Made by a program: the position numbers and the translations under genes
Assembly: GCF_032118995.1 (NCBI RefSeq)
Contig: NC_092669.1
Span: 4,463,501-4,527,500 of the forward strand
Reading direction: 5' to 3'
From: Asterias amurensis
Lineage: Eukaryota > Echinodermata > Asteroidea > Forcipulatida > Asteriidae
Length of the DNA stretch: 64,000 nucleotides
Notes under the pieces: generated by a model
Told to the model about the DNA's origin: nothing
Database searches by the model: none
Seen by the model: only the letters and a program-made list of their open reading frames with translations
Part shown: positions 57,000 through 64,000 of the stretch, in pieces
How the letters are laid out: every line of letters begins with the position of its first letter
How positions within the stretch are numbered: the stretch's first letter is position 1

Positions 57000-58305
57000 A
57001 AACAATATTATGGAATTTGTTCGTGTCATTTATTTGCTTGCCAGTTATAGGCCCATACAAGATTTACATTGATGAGTGAGTATAGGTAAGACACGTTTAA
57101 CACGAATGAGATTAAAATGTCTGAAACTGGGTTCATGATCTTAAGGCCACATAAAAATAAAATTGTTGATCGTCCTTTTTTTTCGGATGGGGGAGGGAGT
57201 TTTTTTGTTTGTTTTTTGTTTTATTTTTTAAAGTTTTGTTGACATGCCAAATATGAAATAAAGAATAAAGAAATCATCACAATCACTATAAAACAGAGGG
57301 TTTGTGTGTTTGTGATGTTTTCAATAGTTTTGTCAAACAATTAATTTAACTCCTAGATGACATTTTCTGTAAACTTGTTCAAACAACTAAGCACAGTGTA
57401 GCCCAAGTAAATATTTTAAGAATTGTTCTTGCTTTGCCAACATGAATAAAAACCTTCTTTAAACATCTTTTCAAACCTGTACATTTTGAAAAAAATATCA
57501 GCTGAAAAGGTTGTTTTTTATGATAAAAAAAAATAATAATAAAAAAAAATAATAATAAAATAAAATGGGGTCGGGGGGTTTTGAACGATCGGGTGGAGAT
57601 GATCAACATTTTTTTTTTTTTTATGTGGCTTAAGCCCTTTTCACAATACCGGGAAATTCCCGGAAACGTTTGGCGGATCTTTTCACACTAAAAGAAACTC
57701 CCGGGAATATCTTGGGAAATAACTTATTCCCAGGAAATAATTACCCCTGCTCATCAGGGATGGGGTTAAGGGAGTTAACCCCTTGGTTAAACGAAACGAC
57801 CGGGCATATTCCTGAGAAAATAGTTATCCTTGGAGTTATACACAATATTGGGATAGTGAGAACGGTTGCTCGGGTGGCGGTGGTGTTAGAGGTGTGGCTA
57901 TCAAAGAGCACGACTTATCTTTTTTTGGAGAAAAGTACAGCAATTTTGATTACCAGGTAGACTTCAAAAAGTCTAAAATTCAGATAACAGACCGAAATAT
58001 CTCATCTCTGATAGACTTAAAATAATGAGGAATGCAAACAAAAAGACATTATTTCTATGGTATAACATTATGAAACACACAAATTTCTGCACGTAGGCTA
58101 CGTAGGTCTAAAGCTGGCAGCTCGGCTGATAGGCTATGTCCCTACTGCTCCAAATAAACCGTGTGATTACGCACGTAGTACTTTATATTATAGATTCTGT
58201 TGGTGTATTCATTAAAACTATCACGTGACAGCCATGCGCTGGGTTCAGGTGGGTGCGGAACTTGTGTGCATAATAATGAGAGTCACTTTACAAGATTCTA
58301 TTGCT
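57000..58305. other. Intergenic AT-rich DNA and an old repeat
   Basis: 57,640-57,880 has many CCCGG/CCAGG motifs ('ttcccggaaacg', 'actcccgggaatatc') like a worn dispersed repeat. The remainder is A/T runs; no gene seen. Confidence 0.4.
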
Positions 58306-58309
58306 GACC

Positions 58310-58928
58310 TTCAAGGTCAAATTTCATAGAACTGCTAAGCACAAAACTTTGCTTAGCATGAAATTTCTTCTATGATAAAAACAGGATTATCACCCATATG
58401 TCCACGTGATTTTCAGGATAAGCAAACAACAGCTGATTACCAGTAAGCAATATGCAACAAATGGAAATTAATTGGTTGGTAATCCTGTTTTTATCAAGGA
58501 GGAAATTTCATGCTATAAAGCAAGTTTTTTGTGCTTAGGAATAGCAGCTCTATGAAATTGGGCCCTTGTCTTTGTCTGGTTTAGCACCGCAATATTTTCG
58601 TGCCATAAAAATTATCCAACATTGTTCCTGGAAGAGTCGGCCTCAGATCGTCGAAAGATATGAAACGTGTGGAGTTAAGAACGAACAGGGCCCAATTTCA
58701 TAGAGCTGCTAAGCACACAAATTTGCTTAGCATGAAATTTTTTCCTTGATAACAACAGGTTTACCAACAAAATTTTAATTTGTTGCATATTGCTTGTTAC
58801 TGGTATTCAGCTGTTGTTTTATCCAGAAAATCATGTGTAAAATATGGTTGGTAATCCTGTTTTCATCAAGATAGAAATTTCATGCTAAGCAAATTTTTGT
58901 GCTTAGCAGCTCTATGAAATTGGGCCCT
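58310..58928. mobile_element. Two family-E palindromic MITEs
   Basis: 58,310-58,568 and 58,688-58,928 each end in 'ctctatgaaattgggccc' or its complement and fold on themselves through 'aaaacaggattaccaac'-type arms. Confidence 0.75.
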
Positions 58929-59029
58929 GGTCATGGGGGGGGGGATAGATTCGCACTGCAGTAGCCCTCCGTCTCTGAAACTCTTAATCACCATCCATTG
59001 GGTCTTGCACAGCATATATCAACATTAAT

Positions 59030-59190
59030 TAAGAACTTCAGCTAAAAACTCATCTGATGGAGCTGCTTTTAACTAATCCCTTCGGTTTTGTTCTTTCATT
59101 TTAATGACTTTCTTGTTGGCGCCTTGAGCATTTTAGTGGATATGTACGCCCTATAAATGTACATTATTGTTATTCTTATCAATTCAAAAG
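59030..59190 (+). mobile_element. LINE 3' tail fragment
   Basis: 'tggatatgtacgccctataa' followed by 'atgtacattattgttattc' is the CR1-like 3' end style also seen at 40,200-40,262 and weakly at 18,700-18,745. No coding part left. Confidence 0.4.
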
Positions 59191-59202
59191 ATAATAATGT
59201 TG

Positions 59203-59605
59203 TTAAAAAAGCACTGGACACTATTTGACGTTACTCAAAATAATTGTTAGCATACAATAATAACTTAACTGGCAATGGAGAGCTGTTGGTGGTATAAAAC
59301 ATTCGGAGAAACGGATCCCTCTGAAGTGACGAAGTTTTTAAAAAAGGAAAAAGGTAATTTCTCACCCAAATAAGATTTTAGACCAAAGCCTTTTAATTAT
59401 TACCTTTTTTTATTAGGCATCTGAACGCACACAAATTTGTGCAACAAGGGTGGTTTGTCTTTCTTTCATTAATACTATCTGATCTCACAACTTCGATATG
59501 ACCAATAATTGAGTCACAAATTTTCCAGATTTGTTACATATGCAAGTTGGCACCAGTAAGTGACAATACAATAATTTTTACCAAATGTGTACAGTGTCTT
59601 GTTTA
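59203..59605. mobile_element. Family-A MITE, strongly diverged
   Basis: 'cactggacactatttgacgt' start, 'agaaacggatccctctgaag' middle and 'accaaatgtgtacagtgtct' end. About 400 bp; TTAA borders not preserved. Confidence 0.55.
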
Positions 59606-59822
59606 ATAGCCTTGTATTATTTAATCAAATTATTCACATGATTTTATTCACAATGCATCAACAAAGCGGGAACCATGCGTTTAACGCTATAATTATTCAC
59701 CTTCCGTCGACCCCATCGAAGTATTCCTTAACTAAACTGCACAGGTCAGGGGTCCCGAGGTTAACAATGTAGCACACCAGCAGGTACACGTACACCAGCC
59801 TTTAAAAATCCACTGGACTTAC

Positions 59823-59876
59823 CGACTCAATAATATCCTTGCCGAATGGACTACAGTTTGTCCACCAAGAAGCCAT
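59823..59876 (-). CDS. Possible first coding exon of an unidentified minus-strand gene
   Basis: ATG at 59,876 opens MASWWTNCSPFGKDIIES and runs straight into a consensus donor (GTAAGTCC at 59,822-59,815), phase 0. Upstream, 59,877-60,240 could hold a 5' UTR and promoter (ctatatttgg near 60,145). I cannot find the next exon in the window and do not recognise the peptide, so this may be a chance start and donor. Confidence 0.3.
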
Positions 59877-60459
59877 GATTCTTGTAGCTCGATAAGAAAT
59901 CGAGTGCAAGTTTTGATTGTTGCTCTGAACCATCTCAGGACTCTCAGCAGAAAAGCAAAACGAAAACAAATAACTGCAGATCCCAAGAAAAATTACCTCC
60001 ACTTTAGCGCCTCGATCCTATCAACACTCTTTCGTAGAACCGCCATGTACTTTGAGTGGGCCGCCAAATCGGAAAATCATCAACTGCACGTTGTAAAACC
60101 ATCCACGGGCAGAAGTTGTTCACGTACCACACGTACACCAGCCCCAAATATAGAACGGGATTCCCCTCGCTGCCCATATAAAGAAGTAGCATGACCATAT
60201 TTGGAGCTTCGTAAAGTGCTTCATGAATATGCATTAGGGTGGAACTTGCGCTAGAAGAACGGACAATGTTTTGACCCCTTGGCTTAGGTCAACTGAAGGT
60301 CAACTGTAGACTTGACTCAAGTCCCAATCCCGTGTCATCGCCAGAAAACCTCTGTTTTGTGATGCTCTGCTGTATTCCCCAACCTGTTCCGTTGACTTGA
60401 ATCAAGTCTAGGTCAACTGCTGAACCCAGAGCTATTATAGCTCTATGGCTGATGAACCA

Positions 60460-60505
60460 CAGACCATGGAGGTAGAAATAGATCTATTTCTACCTCCATG
60501 CACAG
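60460..60505. repeat. Perfect short palindrome 'ggaggtagaaatagatctat...'
   Basis: About 18-base arms centred on AGATCT near 60,483; a variant occurs at 1782-1812 and half-copies near 62,345 and 32,215. Probably the core of a dispersed foldback repeat. Confidence 0.6.
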
Positions 60506-60722
60506 ACCAAGGTCCGGTCATGGCTGAAGGGGTGTAAGGCCGTGCCCAAAATAGACAATTGGTTCCAAGTCTGCGATCGTGGCTTTTAGACTACCCGATA
60601 TCTTAGCCAAAATAATTGTCAGAAATAGCGCCCTCTTGTAGATTAACCTCAGTCATTAGCCTATACGAACGTGCCGAGAGCTACTAATGTGGGTTCACCG
60701 CCCCCCCCCCCCCCCCACCCCC

Positions 60723-60797
60723 GTTATGCATTTAACGGTTACAATAATGCTTTTTATACTGCCAACTCGTCCGATCCAAGGCAACGTGTCCCTTTAA
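60723..60797. mobile_element. Family-C MITE end fragment
   Basis: 'ccaactcgtccgatccaagg' to TTAA at 60,794-60,797; the left part is replaced by a poly(C) run (60,700-60,722). Confidence 0.7.
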
Positions 60798-60919
60798 TCC
60801 CTCACACTTTTAAACGGGTGACACGGCCGGCGTTTGGACGTGTTCAGTTAAATCATGAGGGAATTAATTTATTCCTCCATGGTTCACGATCGGTAATTTA
60901 AAGCAAAACAGCAAAATTA

Positions 60920-61350
60920 ATGGCCACTTTCCGGCCGCCTAAGTAATTAGATTTTCCGGTATCTAAAAAGGAAAAAAGGAGATGCAGGCATGCAGCCACT
61001 TTTCGGTCGCAGCCAGAGGAGTAATTTGCTTTCCAGTTGGTAGAAAAGAAGAGAAATATAAATTTGCATTTTCACAAAACGTTTAATCTGCTTTTCTACT
61101 ATTCTGATAGCAGAAAAGCAAATGGCAACTTATCGTTCGCCAGCATAAGGAGATAAAGTAAAATCTGCTTTTCAGGTCAGACAACAATAATAATAGAAAA
61201 GTAGACATTGGATTTTTCACAAAACGGTCAATCTGATTTTCAGGTAGCAGAAAGTAAAAAGTAGAAAAAATGTATTATTTTAAAAGCATAATGCATGCCT
61301 TTCTTCTATTTTAACACCAGAAAAGCAGATGTTCACTTTTCGTCCTACAT
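60920..61350. repeat. Degenerate repeat of 'aatctgcttttc' and 'agcagaaaagc' motifs
   Basis: Four to five loose units of about 70-110 bases in which 'tttcacaaaacggtcaatct', 'gcttttc' and 'gtagcagaaaag' recur in both orientations. No gene. Confidence 0.5.
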
Positions 61351-61399
61351 AAGTCCAAAAAAAAAACACAAGTTGTCTCCTTCATTCTCTTTTTTTAGG

Positions 61400-62700
61400 C
61401 CGCGTCTTTTTTTTTATATACTTTTTTTTGTCTTCAAAAAGACAAAAACTTTCTGTATTAATTTTTACCAAACTTCCAAATCTTTTCAGAAATTGTAACT
61501 ACTCTGTATATAAAGCAAAGTGGTGATTAAAACTGAAGAGTTGGTGGCAAAGTTTAAAATGCTTGGCGGCCACCTTTGAAATAATAGATAAGTAAAAAGG
61601 CCCTATCCTCCTATTTTTGGAAAACTAAAAACCCAGACGATCAAACTGATAATTGTTTTACGTGACTTAATTAATTGACACGAACACCTGTTATTATAAA
61701 CTCTGGGCTTTCAAAATAATAGTCGATGAAGAATGAAGCCATGTATGCACAATACATTTTCAGGCAAAATAATTTAGCATTATTAAACAGTAAAATTTAA
61801 AGAATACTTGGAAACATTTTTAATCAACATAGTCCACCACCCCCCCTCCAACCCCCCCAAACCCCCCCCCAACCCCCCCCCCCAAAAAAAAAAAAACCCA
61901 AAACGACGGTACAGTCCCCGCCCCTCCCGCTTCACTGACCGACAAAAAAAGAAATGAAGCAAAACCCCAAACAGAAGGGCGCCCTCAAGCGATAATTTAT
62001 CCATCCAAAATAACCTTGTCAACACAAACAAAACCGAAGAACCGATGTCATCTTTTGCACGATTTTCGAGATTTTTCTGAAAATATGAAGATGGATTTTA
62101 CATGACAACCCTGGAGAAGATTAAGAGAAGTTAGGGCATCAAGATGATGCATTTACAGTTCCCCAAGAGTAGGAACTTCTACACTTGGGAAGAGCTAAGG
62201 TGAGGATTAACGCTGTTGCCAAGTTACTTTATCGGGAAAGTTGACAAGTTAATGCAATCGTGTTCATAACCAATTGAGTTATATTATCATGATTATGGTC
62301 TGGATCAAGATCTGTAAAACAAAAACTGAAGAGTGTATCGACAGTGTAATTTCTACCTCCATGGTGTCTATGGGAAAATACTCAAAGGAATCGGACATAA
62401 AATGAATAGGCCCTAGTACATTTTATGTCTGAATAAAATCTTTAGTACATTTTATGTCTGAATAAAATCTTTAAAAATTTAATTAAGAGTTTTAAAATAA
62501 AAAGTCAAACTCATCAAATTCAAATAGGCCTAGGTAGGACTACGTACCATTAATTAATTAATTAATCATTAATCAGTTTAATCATGGAGGTGGTTTAATC
62601 AATCGTAATCAACTTTTATTTTAAAACTCAAATTAATTAATAATCGGATTGAGTTGAGAAAACCACAAACAAACGAAGCAATCAACAGATTCATCCGGAA
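61400..62700. other. Low-complexity intergenic DNA
   Basis: C-run/A-run block at 61,835-61,896, a duplicated 'agtacattttatgtctgaat' pair at 62,417-62,466, and a (ttaa)n tract near 62,552-62,570. No gene seen. Confidence 0.45.
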
Positions 62701-62709
62701 AAGTTTCGG

Positions 62710-62828
62710 TATGGCGCCACCACTGTTTCATTCGATATGAATTAATATAGTATTCTATTTCTAATAGTACTGTACCTCAATGAGATATCCTTTTTTGTAA
62801 AAATGAGTGAAAAAGTGGTGGGGCCATA
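62710..62828. mobile_element. Family-F MITE, short form
   Basis: 'atggcgccaccactgtttca' to 'gaaaaagtggtggggccata'; 119 bp, close to the copy at 27,178-27,298. Confidence 0.65.
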
Positions 62829-63417
62829 CGGAAAGTTATCCATTTATCCAAAAGGCCAAACGTTTTGTTGCTTAAAATGTCATTCAAAATTGTTGTCACA
62901 TCATCATCAGATCATGTCCACACTCCTGCCTGGCATTCATACACTTTTGATTTCGATTTTGATTTTGATTTTTGGCATTTTGGACTGTCTGAAATCTAGA
63001 CCCTTGATCTTGATCTTGATATTTTTGCTGCACAAATTGCCTCAGATGTGGCTGAAGTAACTGAGGCGCTGTGTTCCTTTTTTCAAAAAATTTCAAAAAT
63101 TTGACATTATCGGTGATACTAAGCCATGATCCCTGTACGCCAGTGTGCTGTGGGGTGATCTGGAAGTTTTTCAACAGCGTCCGCTGTCGTTTGATGTGTG
63201 GGGGTCGCGGAAATTGAGTGAAAGAGTAACATTAACAACGCCTTGCACTAAGACTAGTTCGAACCCTGACCACTGACCTTTTAGTAAACACTGTAAAAAC
63301 ATAATGTTTGATTTTATCTAAATCCCTGTTTAAAAAAAAAAAAAAAATATGTAGATGACCCACTGAACTAAAAGCATGGGTAAATTAATCACCCTTTTCT
63401 CTCTCTTTCTGTTACAG

Positions 63418-63951
63418 CTGTTTGTCCAGAGCTCTTGGGGTAAGTTTTAGGAACACGCAGAAATATTTAGTCAAACTACAAACAAAATCCAGGCCTTGGA
63501 TTTCATCTTCTTGAAGAGGCTTTTCTCATTTTGCAAAGGGCACTTTCTTTTGAAAACAAACTTTTAAGTCGAGGGAAACTTTGGGAAGGGCCTTATATCA
63601 AATTCTAATTCTGAGGTCTCAAAGTCAAATTAAAATGTTTTAGTGGAAAGTTACTTCTTTCTTAAAAACTATGTTATTTCAGAGAGAGCCATTCCTCACA
63701 ATGTTTTATTCCGTCTAGTATAAACAGCTCTCCAGTGCTTTTTTAAATTCTAACAATTACTTTGAGTAATTACCAATAGTGTCAACTACCATTAAAGTTA
63801 CCTACACATGTACATGTACCCTGTAAGAAAATCCCCCCCAAAAAATTTGTAATTGGAAATTGTTCTGGAAATTTTTTAGTTTCCGAGTGAAACCATCAGA
63901 AACTGCATTCCTGATGAGGTTACAAACACAGAAGATGGAATCAGCATCAAG
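63418..63951 (+). CDS. Two exons of an unidentified gene entering from the right edge
   Basis: Exon 63,418-63,439 (22 nt, after ctctctttctgttacag, before GTAAGT) and exon 63,880-63,951 (72 nt, after attttttag, before GTAAGA). Phase 0 is closed by a stop; the other two are open: CLSRALGFPSETIRNCIPDE... or CPELLGFRVKPSETAFLMRL.... I recognise neither. A family-A remnant fills the intron. The exons could begin a downstream gene or be internal to one whose earlier exons are hidden in the preceding repeats; they lie 18 kb past the lamin-like stop. Confidence 0.45.
63600..63795. mobile_element. Family-A MITE, truncated
   Basis: Right part of family A ('gagtaattaccaatagtgtc') ending TTAA 63,792-63,795, inside the intron between the two right-edge exons. 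Confidence 0.6.
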
Positions 63952-64000
63952 GTAAGAAAACAGTTCGGGTTTTGGTGGGTTTTTTTTAGGGGGGAGGTTT

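Noticed and set aside
1-64000. Retrovirus-like, Polinton or other capsid-bearing elements
   Set aside because: No paired long terminal repeats, integrase, protease or capsid-like peptides recognised; the only transposon protein remnants are LINE pieces.

Overview
This is a gene-poor, intron-rich, AT-rich animal nuclear sequence packed with short non-autonomous transposons. Canonical GT-AG introns, a lamin-type intermediate filament gene with a lamin tail domain, an SR splicing factor, and repeat families I associate with echinoderm genomes point to a deuterostome invertebrate. Echinoderm is likely and sea star is my best guess; no bacterial, viral or plasmid features are seen.

Layout. (1) 1-13,700: two tandem copies, both on +, of a five-exon gene for a small secreted six-cysteine protein matching my memory of the DUF4773 fold. 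The left copy begins inside its intron 2 at the window edge (exons 3-5 at 1366-3051). The right copy is complete (8640-12295, 191 aa). Introns 2 and 4, the 3' UTRs and about 250 bp beyond the poly(A) signals still align between copies. (2) 13,700-19,590: intergenic, with a SINE, hairpin MITEs and a dead LINE. (3) 19,594-26,883 (-): an SRSF3/SRSF7-type SR protein, 359 aa, five coding exons. (4) 26,900-31,700: intergenic, with the probable starts of the SR gene (leftward) and the lamin-like gene (rightward). (5) 31,741-45,180 (+): a 798-aa lamin-like protein in 15 coding exons, with the long lamin-type coil 1B and a lamin tail domain but no C-terminal CaaX box, followed by a repeat-rich 3' region to about 46.6 kb. 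(6) 46,650-64,000: mostly MITEs and low-complexity DNA, with a possible first exon of a minus-strand gene near 59.85 kb and two well-formed plus-strand exons of an unrecognised gene at 63.42-63.95 kb.

At least four MITE families (called A-D here) are flanked by TTAA, the target site used by piggyBac-type transposases. Because the left gene is duplicated, three family-A insertions have a paralogous empty site in the other copy, so target, ends and relative age can be read directly. The genes do not form an operon or pathway; they are independent loci. I found no convincing new multi-gene system. The points most worth checking are the lamin-like protein without CaaX, the tandem DUF4773 pair, the TTAA MITE record, and several tandem repeats in lamin introns and 3' region.
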